Below, piece by piece: positions 1 through 7,620 of a DNA stretch of 32,336 nt; position 1 is the first letter of the stretch, and each line of letters opens with the position of its first letter. The DNA comes from Chloroflexota bacterium. Lineage in GTDB: Bacteria > Chloroflexota > Dehalococcoidia > Lucifugimonadales > UBA1127. Location of the stretch: the NCBI GenBank assembly GCA_026713825.1, contig JAPONS010000057.1, forward strand, positions 1 to 32,336. Reading direction: 5' to 3'. The position numbers were made by a program, and so were the translations under genes. The notes below the pieces were generated by a model. That model was not told the DNA's origin. It saw nothing but the letters and a program-made list of their open reading frames with translations, and ran no database searches.

Positions 1-55
1 GAGGTGGGGCAGATGCGGCGAAGAGGGTTGGTGGAGAGGGCTCCCCTCCCGGCCC

Positions 56-80
56 CTGGATACCGGCATCCGCCGGTATG
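56..80. repeat. Dispersed palindromic repeat, family A
   Basis: CTGG followed by ATACCGGC, a four-base loop and GCCGGTAT, forming a perfect 8-bp stem. Other family A copies in this window are at 254-278, 14527-14551, 15592-15616, 15674-15698 and, with a longer insert, 18051-18102. All lie at gene ends or between genes, as expected of REP-like elements. Confidence 0.85.
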
Positions 81-145
81 GAGGCGGTGGGTGTTGGTTG
101 GGGCTGAGGTTGTTGTGGTGGGGGTGCCCCACGTGCGCCGGGCCT

Positions 146-196
146 CTGGATTCCCCCGCTTTCGCGGGGGCAGGCTCTGCCTGCGCAGGAATGACG
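146..196. repeat. Dispersed palindromic repeat, family B (compound copy)
   Basis: Starts CTGGATTCC, carries CCCCGCTTTCGCGGGG, then CTGCCTGCGCAGG, and ends GGAATGACG. A simpler copy is at 14591-14617 (CCCGCCTTCGCGGGAATGACG-like). The shared CTGGAT start and ATGACG end link it with family A. Confidence 0.75.
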
Positions 197-253
197 CGAA
201 GGTGGGGCAGATGCGGCGAAGAGGGTTGGTGGAGAGGGTGCCCCGCCCTGCCT

Positions 254-278
254 CTGGATACCGGCGTTCGCCGGTATG
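254..278. repeat. Dispersed palindromic repeat, family A
   Basis: Second copy in the edge cluster. The loop reads GTTC instead of ATCC while both stem arms are intact, so the hairpin is conserved although the loop varies. Confidence 0.85.
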
Positions 279-295
279 GAGAACCCTGGGTGCGG

Positions 296-1129
296 CTACC
301 CGGCCATGCGGTCTGCCAGCCAGTCAAACATTCTGTCGGTGAAGAGGCTGCGGACCAGGAGGACGGGGCGGGCGTACTGGCCGGCGACGTAGCGGGTCTT
401 GGGGCGGCGGGCGCGCAGGGCCTTCGAGATGGCGTTGGCGATTACTGTGGGCGGGGAGCCGTGCGGGCCTGAACGGTCCATGCGGCTGGTTATTCTGCCA
501 GCGATTTCGGCGTAGGGGGAGCCGGTGGAACGCTCGGCCATCGGGCTGAAGGCGATGCCGCCGAACTCGGTGCGGATGAGACCGGGCTCGACGATGACGA
601 CGTCGATGCCGAAGCGCTTCAGCTCCCACCTCAGGCAGTCGGACCAGCCCTCGATGGCGTGCTTTGTGGCGTGGTACCAGGAGCCGAGGGGGGTGTAGAC
701 CTTGCCGGCGACGGAGGAGACGTTCACGATCCTGCCCGCTTTCTGCTCACGCATGTGGGGGAGGACGAGCTGGGTGAGGCGCGCGAGGCCGAAGAGGTTG
801 ACCTCGAACTGGTAGCGGGCGTCGTCGAGGGAGATGTCCTCCATTGCGCCGAAGAGGCCGAAGCCGGCGTTGTTGACGAGGACGTCGACGCCGCCGTGCT
901 CGGCGGTGATGCGCTCGACGGCGGCGACGAGGTCTTCCTCGCGGGTGACGTCCATCTTGAGGGCGACGGCGCCGAGGTCCTCGAGGCCGCGCATGTTCTC
1001 GACGCGGCGGGCGGCGGCGTAGACGGTGTAGCCCTCGCGGAGGAGGCGCTCGGCGGTCGACTTGCCGATGCCGGCGGAGGCGCCGGTGACGAGGACGGTG
1101 CGGCCGGCGCGTTGTTTGGACATTGTCAT
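296..1129 (-). CDS. Short-chain dehydrogenase/reductase (SDR), 277 aa
   Basis: Probable NAD(P)-dependent oxidoreductase of the classical SDR family. TGASAGIG (residues 15-22) is the nucleotide-binding glycine motif, NNAG (86-89) the structural motif, and Ser138/139, Tyr152 and Lys156 (YHATK) form the catalytic set. The acceptor substrate cannot be told from sequence. The start at 1129 is chosen because GGGAG lies eight bases upstream; the open frame continues to 1348, but that extra part overlaps the divergent monooxygenase gene and looks non-coding. The gene is divergent from the FAD monooxygenase, which may act on a related substrate. Downstream lie palindromic repeats. The family call is secure; the substrate is unknown. 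Confidence 0.93.
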   Translation of the reverse strand: MTMSKQRAGRTVLVTGASAGIGKSTAERLLREGYTVYAAARRVENMRGLEDLGAVALKMDVTREEDLVAAVERITAEHGGVDVLVNNAGFGLFGAMEDISLDDARYQFEVNLFGLARLTQLVLPHMREQKAGRIVNVSSVAGKVYTPLGSWYHATKHAIEGWSDCLRWELKRFGIDVVIVEPGLIRTEFGGIAFSPMAERSTGSPYAEIAGRITSRMDRSGPHGSPPTVIANAISKALRARRPKTRYVAGQYARPVLLVRSLFTDRMFDWLADRMAG

Positions 1130-1207
1130 CGTGGTTTCTCCCGCGCTTGTTCCCACCATCGTAGCCCATCGGTGGGCGGATGGCTCTCCTTGGGCGACGG
1201 GTTCGCC

Positions 1208-1236
1208 TTGCCGTGACCCCCACGCTGCAATACACT
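1208..1236 (+). promoter_or_regulatory. Promoter of the FAD monooxygenase
   Basis: TTGCCG (1208-1213), a 17-base spacer and TACACT (1231-1236) make a good sigma-70-type promoter. Transcription would begin near 1243, about 30 bases before the ATG at 1275. TACACT/TATACT/TACAAT hexamers recur upstream of several genes in the window. Confidence 0.6.
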
Positions 1237-1274
1237 CACGGGCACCGGGGGAATTGGCATTCGGGAGGACCGCT

Positions 1275-2936
1275 ATGGCGGAGCGACACCAGGTAATCGT
1301 AGTCGGCGGCGGGCCGGTCGGCGTGGCCATGGGGCTCGACCTGGGCATGCGCGGGGTGGACGTGGTCGTCGTCGGGCGGCACCTGCTGCCGCAGCGGATC
1401 CCGAAGGGGCAGAACCTCTCGCAGCGGACGTTGGAGCACTTCTACTTCTGGGGCATCGAGGACGAGTTGCGGGCGGCGCGGGTGATGCCAAAGGGCTACC
1501 CGATCGGCGGGGTGACGGCGTACAAGAATTTGAACAGCGAGTACTGGTGGGCGCCGCCGGGACGCGAGCAGGTGCGGCGGTATTACTACGTGGAGAACGA
1601 GCGGCTGCCGCAGTACCTGACGGAAGAGGTGCTCCGCAAGCGCGCCGAGGATTTTCCGAACATCACGCTGCTCTATGGCTGGACAGCGCAGAACATCGAG
1701 CAGGATGAGGGCGGCGTGCGGGTGACGATCGAGGAGACGGAGGACGCGGCGCAGAAGGGCGGACGGTACTCGTGGGAGGGTTTCCTCGACATCGACGACG
1801 CGGGCAGAGAGACGGTCACGGGGACCGCGCGGGTGCTGGAGGCGGACTACGTCGTCGGGTGTGACGGGGCGCGGTCGATGGTGCGGGGCTGGATGGGCGT
1901 CGGCGCGAACGGGTCGGACTTCGACCAGAAGATGTGCCTGGCGGTGTTCCGGTCGACGGAGCTGCACGATCATCTGAGCCGCTTCCCTGAGTCGACAACG
2001 TTTCGCGCCATGGACCCGGAGCTCAAGGGGTACTGGATGTTCTTCGGGCGGGTGGAGGTCGGCACGAGCTGGTTTTTCCACGCGCCGGTGCCGGAGGACG
2101 CGACGCCGGAGAACTACGACTTCCAGGGGCTGCTGGAGAAGGCCGCGGGCGTGCCGTTCAAGGCGGAATTCGACCACGTGGGCTTCTGGAACCTGCGGGT
2201 GTCCGTCGCCGACCAGTACCAGGTGGGGCGTGTGTTCATCGCGGGGGACGCGGCGCACAGCCACCCGCCGTACGGGGGCTTCGGGCTGAACAACGGGCTT
2301 GAGGACGTGGCGAACCTGGGATGGAAGATCGCCGCGCGGCTGCAGGGCTGGGGCGGGGACACGCTGCTGGAATCGTACAGCGACGAGCGGCGGCAGGTGT
2401 TCTGGGAGACGGGCGAGGACTACATCGCCGCGGGCATTCGCCGGGACGCGAAGTTCTTTGAGACCTACTCGCCGGAGAAGGACGAGGAGGAGTTCAAGAC
2501 GGAGTTCGCGAAGCTGGGCGCGGAGGGCGGCCGACGGACGACGGTGTACGAGCCGAACTTCGAGGGGTCGCAGGTGGTCTTCGGGCCGCCGGACGGGGTG
2601 AACAGCGCGCACGGATCGCACTCGTTCAAGGCGCGGCCGGGGCACCACTTGCCGCCGCAGCCGCTATCGTCGGGCAAGGAAGTCCACGAGGAGTACGGGC
2701 TGGGGTTCACGCTGCTGGCCTTCGACGCGCCTGATGGGAGCGTGCAGGCGTTCGGCGAGGCGGCGGAGGCGCTCGGGGTGCCGTTCACGGTGGTGGAGGA
2801 CACGTACGAGGGCGGGCGCGAGAACTACGAGGCTCGGCTGGTGCTGGTGCGGCCGGACCAGTATTGCGTGTGGGCGGAGGACGAGGCGCCTGCGGACGCG
2901 GCGGCGGTGCTGCGGAGGGTGTGCGGGCTCTCATAG
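1275..2936 (+). CDS. FAD-dependent monooxygenase (class A, PheA/MhpA-like), 553 aa
   Basis: Likely flavoprotein hydroxylase of aromatic or related compounds using NAD(P)H and O2. GGGPVG (residues 11-16) is the FAD Rossmann fingerprint, CDGARS is the DG motif, and GRVFIAGDAAHSHPPYGG is the GD motif that binds the FAD ribityl chain. After about residue 400 a C-terminal thioredoxin-like region follows, as in phenol hydroxylase-type members, and about 550 aa is the usual length. The ATG at 1275 has GGGAGGA eight bases upstream; an open frame extends back to 1062 without a ribosome site. It is divergent from the SDR gene with promoter elements between. The family is clear; the specific substrate is unknown. 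Confidence 0.9.
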   Translation: MAERHQVIVVGGGPVGVAMGLDLGMRGVDVVVVGRHLLPQRIPKGQNLSQRTLEHFYFWGIEDELRAARVMPKGYPIGGVTAYKNLNSEYWWAPPGREQVRRYYYVENERLPQYLTEEVLRKRAEDFPNITLLYGWTAQNIEQDEGGVRVTIEETEDAAQKGGRYSWEGFLDIDDAGRETVTGTARVLEADYVVGCDGARSMVRGWMGVGANGSDFDQKMCLAVFRSTELHDHLSRFPESTTFRAMDPELKGYWMFFGRVEVGTSWFFHAPVPEDATPENYDFQGLLEKAAGVPFKAEFDHVGFWNLRVSVADQYQVGRVFIAGDAAHSHPPYGGFGLNNGLEDVANLGWKIAARLQGWGGDTLLESYSDERRQVFWETGEDYIAAGIRRDAKFFETYSPEKDEEEFKTEFAKLGAEGGRRTTVYEPNFEGSQVVFGPPDGVNSAHGSHSFKARPGHHLPPQPLSSGKEVHEEYGLGFTLLAFDAPDGSVQAFGEAAEALGVPFTVVEDTYEGGRENYEARLVLVRPDQYCVWAEDEAPADAAAVLRRVCGLS

Positions 2937-2964
2937 CGATCGGACGGTTGACTCGCTGACTGTG

Positions 2965-2996
2965 GATGCCGGACTCGCCATTGGCGGGCCGGCATC
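2965..2996. terminator. Strong hairpin after the FAD monooxygenase
   Basis: GATGCCGG (2965-2972) pairs perfectly with CCGGCATC (2989-2996), and CGCC/GGCG pair inside. No T-run follows, so it may be a Rho-type or 3'-protecting hairpin, or a relative of the dispersed palindromes, instead of a classical intrinsic terminator. Confidence 0.45.
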
Positions 2997-3074
2997 GTAC
3001 GTGGACATCGAACTGCAATGGTCATGGTATGGGGCGACGTCGCCTGATTCCTTGTCTCGACACCAGTTTCTCTA

Positions 3075-3103
3075 TTGCATCCGCACTTTGGCGGGTGTAG
3101 TAT
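3075..3103 (+). promoter_or_regulatory. Promoter of greA
   Basis: TTGCAT (3075-3080), exactly 17 bases, then TAGTAT (3098-3103). The predicted start, about seven bases downstream, falls at the first base of the hairpin at 3110. Confidence 0.6.
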
Positions 3104-3109
3104 TGCGCG

Positions 3110-3142
3110 GCTGAGGGTTAAGAGAACGCCTCTCAGCTTTTT
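3110..3142 (+). terminator. Intrinsic terminator / possible attenuator in the greA leader
   Basis: GCTGAG (3110-3115) pairs with CTCAGC (3132-3137), extended by GG/CC with one bulge, and TTTTT follows at 3138-3142. It lies between the greA promoter and the greA start, so it could end most greA transcripts early. The alternative is a late terminator for the FAD monooxygenase, 175 bases upstream. Confidence 0.55.
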
Positions 3143-3159
3143 CTATTTTGGCGGGAGTG

Positions 3160-3630
3160 ATGGCAAGCGAAAAGTCTTATTTGACGCCCGAAGGGTTCGA
3201 GAAGCTCTCCAAGGAGCTTGACCAGCTCAAGACGACACGCCGCCGCGAGGTGGCGGAGGAGCTGAAACGCGCCTCGGAGGTCGGCGGGACCGTGGACAAC
3301 GCGGAGTACGACGAGGCGAAGCGCGACCAGGCGACGGTCGAGGGGCGCATCTTCGACCTGGAGACGACGCTGAACAACGCGGAGGTCATCCCCGGGCACG
3401 ATACGCCGTCGGAGACGGTGACGGTGGGCTCGACGGTGGTGATACGGAACCCGGCAGGGAAGTCGGTGGAGTACACGATCGTCGGGAGCATGGAGGCGGA
3501 CCCGGCGCACGGGCGGATCTCGAACGAATCGCCGGTGGGGCGCGCGATGCTGGGCAAGCGCGTTGGCGAGGATATCGACGTGCACGCGCCGAGCGGCGAG
3601 CAGGTGTTTACTGTTGTAGAGATCCGGTAG
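3160..3630 (+). CDS. greA: Transcription elongation factor GreA, 156 aa
   Basis: Rescues backtracked RNA polymerase by stimulating transcript cleavage. The N-terminal coiled-coil region contains LTPEGFEKLSKELDQL and the acidic loop NAEYDEAK, whose Asp/Glu pair enters the polymerase secondary channel. The C-terminal FKBP-like domain has ARISNESPVGRAML-type sequence (here HGRISNESPVGRAMLGK). The length matches the usual 155-160 aa. The start is uncertain: ATG at 3160 has GGGAG only two bases upstream, while GTG at 3157 and TTG at 3148 are in frame. A terminator-like hairpin lies in the leader. lysS follows after a repeat-bearing gap of 185 bases. Confidence 0.95.
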   Translation: MASEKSYLTPEGFEKLSKELDQLKTTRRREVAEELKRASEVGGTVDNAEYDEAKRDQATVEGRIFDLETTLNNAEVIPGHDTPSETVTVGSTVVIRNPAGKSVEYTIVGSMEADPAHGRISNESPVGRAMLGKRVGEDIDVHAPSGEQVFTVVEIR

Positions 3631-3707
3631 TCCCGCTCGCTTCTTAGCACCCTCTTTCAACTTGCAGTACCCTTGTGCGCTACAATTGTCGTGGTGCGCC
3701 CTGCAAG

Positions 3708-3803
3708 CGGGGGACTCCCCCATCCCGGCCCCGTATCGAGTACGGGGCAGGCTCTTCCCCCTGAGGGGGAAGGGGTTTGTGGTAGGGGCGGGAATGACGG
3801 ATA
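3708..3803. repeat. Dispersed compound repeat upstream of lysS
   Basis: Contains CCCCGTATCGAGTACGGGG (3729-3747) followed by CAGGCTCTTC, then a CCCCCTGAGGGGG palindrome, and ends GGGAATGACGG. The CCCCGTATC..GTACGGGGCAGGCTCTTC unit recurs with one mismatch inside pcrA at 15914-15942. The terminal ATGACGG opens a nine-codon frame (3794-3823) that overlaps the lysS start. Confidence 0.75.
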
Positions 3804-3815
3804 GGACTGCATTTC

Positions 3816-5531
3816 GTGACTGAACGCGACGAGTATTTTCAGATACGGGCCGAGAAGGTTGAGCGGCTGCGCGAGCAGGGGATCGACCCGTTTCCGGCCC
3901 GGTATGGGCGGACGCATACGATTGCGGCGGCTCGGGCGTTGCTGGCGCGATGGTCGGAGCGGGGGCGGCCGGCACGGGAGCGCTCGGTGAGCGTGACTGG
4001 GCGGGTGACGGGCGTGCGCAACATGGGACGCGTCGCGTTCCTGGACCTTCGCGACGGGACGGGGTCGATGCAGGCGCAGTTCCGGCGCGACGTCATGGGC
4101 GGGGACTTCGAGCTGCTGAAATCGCTGGACCTTGGGGACTTTCTCGGCGTGCGGGGGCGGCTGATCCACACGCGGACGGGGGAGCCGACGGTGGAGGCGC
4201 GGTCGGCGACGATGCTGGGGAAGGCGCTGCGGCCGCCGCCGGATAAACGGCACGGGCTGCAGGACGTGCAGCAGCGGCTCCGGCAGCGGGAGGCGGACCT
4301 GATCGCCAACGACGAGGTGCGGGAGCGGTTCGTGCTGCGGAGCAAGCTGGTGGCGGCGATCCGGCGGTTCATGGACGGGCGCGACTACCTGGAGGTGGAG
4401 ACGCCCATCCTGCTGAACGTGGCGGCGGGGGCGAACGCGCGGCCGTTTGTGACGCAGCACAACGCGCTGAGCCGGACGCTGTACCTGCGCATCGCGACGG
4501 AGCTGCATTTGAAGCGGTGCATCATCGGCGGGCTGGACCGGGTGTACGAGATCGGGCGGATCTTCCGCAACGAGGGGCTGGACGCGACGCACAACCCGGA
4601 GTTCACGTCGATGGAGAGCTACGAGGCGTACGCGGACTACAACGACATCATGTCGCTGGTGGAGACGCTGGTGTCGAGCGTGGCGACGGAGCTGCTGGGG
4701 ACGACGAAGCTGGAGTACGGCGGCGAGGTAATCGACGTGAAGGCGCCTTGGCGGCGGCTGGACCTGCGGGAGGCGATCCTCGAGCACTCTGGCATCGACA
4801 TCGACGTGGACTTGAACTCGTCAATGCTGGCGGAGCGGATGCGTGAAATAGGTGTCGTCGTGACGCAGGAGGACAGCTGGGGCAGACTCGTCGACAAGCT
4901 GCTAAGCGACAAGGTCGAGCCGCACCTCGTACAGCCCACATTCCTCGTCGACTACCCGGCAGAGATGACGCCGCTGGCCAAGAGCCACCCAACCAGAGAA
5001 TTCTACGTGGAACGCTTCGAAGGGTACGTTGCTGGAATGGAGGTCTGCAACGCCTTTACGGAGTTGAACGACCCCATCGAGCAGCGGGAGCGGTTCGAGA
5101 TGCAGGAGGCTCTGCGTCTCGATTACATGGGCGAGGATTTCGATCGGCTGGACGAAGAGTTCCTGACAGCCATTGAGTACGGGATGCCGCCGACGGGGGG
5201 GCTCGGTGTGGGGATAGACCGGCTGGCGATGCTGTTCAGCGGGCAGAGCACGGTGCGGGAGGTGGTGCTGTTTCCGCATTTGTCGTTGTCGCAGGATGAG
5301 GTGTTTCGGGCGGTGGACAAGGCGCTGGATGAGGTTGAAGAGGGACTCGTAGAATACATGAATGCGCTTGTGGATTACGCAGGCCATGACGTTGCCGCAA
5401 CCGCCGAGTGGGATATCGATGATCTCGTTCAGCAGATGCGCAGTGCGCTTCCAGATGAGATTAGCGCGCGCATAACAGACGGCGAACTTAGGAGCCGAGC
5501 AGAAGTTCATGTGCGAAATTGGCGCATTTGA
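3816..5531 (+). CDS. lysS: Lysyl-tRNA synthetase, class II, 571 aa with a C-terminal extension
   Basis: Charges tRNA-Lys with lysine. The N-terminal OB-fold anticodon-binding domain is around residues 55-150 (VTGRVTGVRNMGRVAFLDLRDG). The class II catalytic core follows, with motif 2 around RIFRNEG and motif 3 in GGLGVGIDRLAMLF. Bacterial LysRS usually ends just after the VVLFP element, here near residue 490. This protein continues for about 80 residues with an acidic, probably helical tail (DEVEEGLVEYMNALV...). Codon use in the tail (about 5330-5531) and around 4845-5160 is less G-ending than in the rest. The start is GTG at 3816. The product is certain; the tail's role is unknown. Confidence 0.95.
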   Translation: MTERDEYFQIRAEKVERLREQGIDPFPARYGRTHTIAAARALLARWSERGRPARERSVSVTGRVTGVRNMGRVAFLDLRDGTGSMQAQFRRDVMGGDFELLKSLDLGDFLGVRGRLIHTRTGEPTVEARSATMLGKALRPPPDKRHGLQDVQQRLRQREADLIANDEVRERFVLRSKLVAAIRRFMDGRDYLEVETPILLNVAAGANARPFVTQHNALSRTLYLRIATELHLKRCIIGGLDRVYEIGRIFRNEGLDATHNPEFTSMESYEAYADYNDIMSLVETLVSSVATELLGTTKLEYGGEVIDVKAPWRRLDLREAILEHSGIDIDVDLNSSMLAERMREIGVVVTQEDSWGRLVDKLLSDKVEPHLVQPTFLVDYPAEMTPLAKSHPTREFYVERFEGYVAGMEVCNAFTELNDPIEQRERFEMQEALRLDYMGEDFDRLDEEFLTAIEYGMPPTGGLGVGIDRLAMLFSGQSTVREVVLFPHLSLSQDEVFRAVDKALDEVEEGLVEYMNALVDYAGHDVAATAEWDIDDLVQQMRSALPDEISARITDGELRSRAEVHVRNWRI

Positions 5532-5563
5532 GGAATAGGCTAGGCGATGCCGACAGGTTCAGG

Positions 5564-5569
5564 TATACT
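5564..5569 (+). promoter_or_regulatory. Possible -10 element for rpsT
   Basis: TATACT lies 30 bases before the GTG start of rpsT, in the short gap after lysS. No good -35 is seen at the expected distance, so this is tentative. Confidence 0.35.
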
Positions 5570-5599
5570 GTCGTGCAGCACTATTGGAGGACTTGAAAC

Positions 5600-5860
5600 G
5601 TGCCCAGTGAACGGTCTGCTCGAGTAACGGAAAGGCGCTCCCTGCGAAACCGGTCGGTGAAGCGCAGTCTGCGGACGTCGCGGACGAAGGCGGCGCGCGC
5701 GCTCAGCGGCGGGGACGCGGAGGCGGCGCAGCAGGCTGTCCACAGCACGCTCCGCGACATCGACGTGGCCGCTCGGAAGGGCGTCATCCACGCGAACAAG
5801 GCCGCCCGCACGAAATCGAGGCTCGCCCGGAAGCTCAACGCCGCGCAAGCCGACGCCTAG
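5600..5860 (+). CDS. rpsT: Small ribosomal subunit protein bS20, 86 aa
   Basis: Binds 16S rRNA early in 30S assembly. The small, very basic sequence has the S20 signatures: RRSLRNRSVKRSLRT near residues 12-26 and the C-terminal KGVIHANKAARTKSRLARKLN. The GTG start at 5600 is supported by GGAGG at 5586-5590, nine bases upstream; no ATG fits the conserved N-terminus. The length is normal. It sits between lysS and a NUDIX-like gene on the same strand. Confidence 0.95.
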   Translation: MPSERSARVTERRSLRNRSVKRSLRTSRTKAARALSGGDAEAAQQAVHSTLRDIDVAARKGVIHANKAARTKSRLARKLNAAQADA

Positions 5861-5880
5861 GCCCACCCCGGTCCGCTCCA

Positions 5881-6318
5881 ATGAGCACTGTCAGGGCAAT
5901 CGCCGTCGTCATCAGCGCACCCCACGACGTGAACCTTGTCCTAACTGTGCGCCGCCCCGACGATGACGATGACCTCCCCGGCGTCTGGGGGCTGCCCGCT
6001 ACGACCGTTCGCAAGGGCGAGGCTGACTCCGATGCCGCGCTGCGGCTGGGCGAGACGAAGCTGTGCAGCCCCGTGACGCTCAGGAACCTTCTCTCCGACG
6101 GGACGCAAAACCGCCCCGACAACAAGCTCTACATGCGGCTGTACTCCGCGACCATGACCAACCCCGAGCCATCACTTCCTGCGAGCGCGGGGGAGGAGGG
6201 CGTCACTTTCTATGCCGAATGGCGATGGGCGCCGATGTCGTCGCTGGTGGAGGGGGCGGAGCGCGGGTCGCTGTGCTGCGCGCTGGCGCTGCGGTCGCAC
6301 GGGGCGCGGGCACGGTGA
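5881..6318 (+). CDS. NUDIX-fold protein with a degenerate Nudix box, 145 aa
   Basis: The opening beta strands (VRAIAVVISAPHDVNLVLTVRR) and LPGVWGLPATTV fit the NUDIX hydrolase fold, but the catalytic box GX5EX7REUXEEXGU is not intact. Around residues 46-62 the sequence reads KGEADSDAALRLGETKLC, so the RE and EE residues that bind magnesium are mostly lost. It may be an inactive, regulatory or altered-specificity member. No ribosome-binding site is evident. Its stop at 6316-6318 lies six bases before the thiI ATG (6324), so the two are probably co-transcribed and translationally coupled. The fold call is moderately sure; activity is doubtful. Confidence 0.65.
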   Translation: MSTVRAIAVVISAPHDVNLVLTVRRPDDDDDLPGVWGLPATTVRKGEADSDAALRLGETKLCSPVTLRNLLSDGTQNRPDNKLYMRLYSATMTNPEPSLPASAGEEGVTFYAEWRWAPMSSLVEGAERGSLCCALALRSHGARAR

Positions 6319-6323
6319 CGGGC

Positions 6324-7538
6324 ATGGAGCAGCACGTCCTCGTCCGCTTCTACCACGAGATCGCCCTGAAGGGGGGCAACCGGCCGTGGTTCCTGAAGCA
6401 CATGGGCGCGAACCTGCGGCGCGCGCTGGCAGGGACGGGCGTGGGGAAGATCCGGTGGAACGCGATGATGGCGAGCTTCCCGCTCCGCGACGAGGAGCAA
6501 TGGGAGCTGGTGCGCAGCCGGCTGGAGGAGCTCATCGGGGTGGAACGATTCTCGCGGGCCATTAGCGTCGAACCGACGATGGACGCGATGAAGGAGGCTA
6601 TCCCGGGGCTGATCGAGGGCCAGACACCGGAAACGTTTCGCATAGCGGCGCGGCGGGCCGACAAGCGGTTCCCGATGACCTCGCCGGAGATCAACCACGC
6701 GCTGGGCAGGCACGTGCAGGACCTGACGGGGTGGCCCGTGGACCTGAAGGACGCCGACCTGACGCTGTACGTGCAGACGACGGAGCGCGAGGCGCTGCTC
6801 TCGGCGGAGAGCCTGCCGGGGCCGGGCGGGATGCCGGTTGGCGTCGGCGGGCATGTGGCGGCGCTGCTGTCGGGGGGAATCGACTCGCCGGTGGCGGCGT
6901 ACCAGATGATGCGGCGGGGGTGCAAGGTCACCTTCGTGCACTTCCACAGCTTCCCGCTGGTCGAGGGGACGTCACGGGAGAAGGCGGAGGAGCTGGTGGA
7001 GCTGCTGACGCACTACCAACAGAGCTCGCGGCTGCTGCTGGTGCCCTTCGCGGGGGCGCAGCAGCGGATCATCGTGACGGTGCCGCCGGCGTACCGGGTG
7101 GCGGTGTACCGGCGGTTCATGGTGCGGATAGCGGAGGCGCTGGCGGTGAAGCACGGGGCGGCGGCGCTGGTGACGGGGGACAGCCTGGGGCAGGTGAGCT
7201 CGCAGACGCTGGAGAACCTGACGACGATAGGCGCGGCGGCGGAGCGGCTGCCGCTGTTCCGGCCGCTGCTCACGATGGACAAGGGCGAGATCATCGACAT
7301 TGCACGGCCGCTGGGGACGTACCCGATCTCCATCATCCCGGACCAGGACTGCTGCTCGCTGTTCGTGCCGCGGCACCCGGTGATCAAGAGCCGCATCCAG
7401 GACGTGGAACGGATGGAGGCGGAGCTGCCGGTGGAGGAGCTGGTCAAGGCGGCGCTGGAGGCGGTGGAGGAGCGGGTGTACCACTGGCCGCCCGCCGCGG
7501 CGAAACGCGGGACAGACGAAGGCGCGACGGCTGGATGA
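6324..7538 (+). CDS. thiI: tRNA 4-thiouridine / thiazole sulfurtransferase ThiI, 404 aa
   Basis: Adenylates tRNA uridine-8 for thiolation and can supply sulfur for thiamine thiazole. An N-terminal ferredoxin-like plus THUMP region covers roughly residues 1-170, followed by the PP-loop ATPase motif SGGIDS at 183-188 and the conserved VTGDSLGQVSSQTLENL. The QDCCSLF region carries the core-domain cysteine. The protein ends near 404 without the C-terminal rhodanese domain of enterobacterial ThiI, as in many Gram-positive relatives, so sulfur must come directly from a cysteine desulfurase. The ATG at 6324 is preferred; GTG at 6315 overlaps the upstream stop. Confidence 0.93.
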   Translation: MEQHVLVRFYHEIALKGGNRPWFLKHMGANLRRALAGTGVGKIRWNAMMASFPLRDEEQWELVRSRLEELIGVERFSRAISVEPTMDAMKEAIPGLIEGQTPETFRIAARRADKRFPMTSPEINHALGRHVQDLTGWPVDLKDADLTLYVQTTEREALLSAESLPGPGGMPVGVGGHVAALLSGGIDSPVAAYQMMRRGCKVTFVHFHSFPLVEGTSREKAEELVELLTHYQQSSRLLLVPFAGAQQRIIVTVPPAYRVAVYRRFMVRIAEALAVKHGAAALVTGDSLGQVSSQTLENLTTIGAAAERLPLFRPLLTMDKGEIIDIARPLGTYPISIIPDQDCCSLFVPRHPVIKSRIQDVERMEAELPVEELVKAALEAVEERVYHWPPAAAKRGTDEGATAG

Positions 7539-7585
7539 GTCGTCACAGAGGCGAACAAATCAGCGAAATTGCCTCCTCCTGCCCC

Positions 7586-7615
7586 TTGACACGGTTATGC
7601 CACGGTCAATAGGAT
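7586..7615 (+). promoter_or_regulatory. Promoter of lexA
   Basis: TTGACA (7586-7591), 18 bases, TAGGAT (7610-7615). The SOS box at 7621-7634 covers the predicted start site, so LexA bound there would block initiation. Confidence 0.65.
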
Positions 7616-7620
7616 AGGAA

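Larger units (their letters stand above)
1..295. other. Repeat-rich non-coding region at the window edge
   Basis: No convincing gene lies here. The stretch consists of two copies of a palindromic element with arms ATACCGGC and GCCGGTAT (56-80 and 254-278), a longer relative with CCCCGC/GCGGGG and CTGCCTGCGCAGG arms that ends in GGAATGACG (146-196), and a directly repeated spacer of about 40 bases beginning GGTGGGGCAGATGCGGCGAA (near 3-42 and 202-241). Open frames across it are short and their predicted peptides merely reflect the repeats. It lies downstream of the minus-strand SDR gene. Confidence 0.75.

Noticed and set aside
1-295. CRISPR array suggested by repeated GC-rich units
   Set aside because: Units are palindromic REP-like elements at irregular distances, scattered singly through the window, with no regular spacers and no cas genes.
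1236-2648. 470-codon open frame on the minus strand
   Set aside because: It is antisense to the FAD monooxygenase, rich in Arg/Pro/His/Val as expected of a shadow frame in GC-rich DNA, and has no recognisable domain.
3657-4787. 376-codon open frame on the minus strand
   Set aside because: It lies opposite lysS and a repeat, with low-complexity Arg/His/Pro composition.
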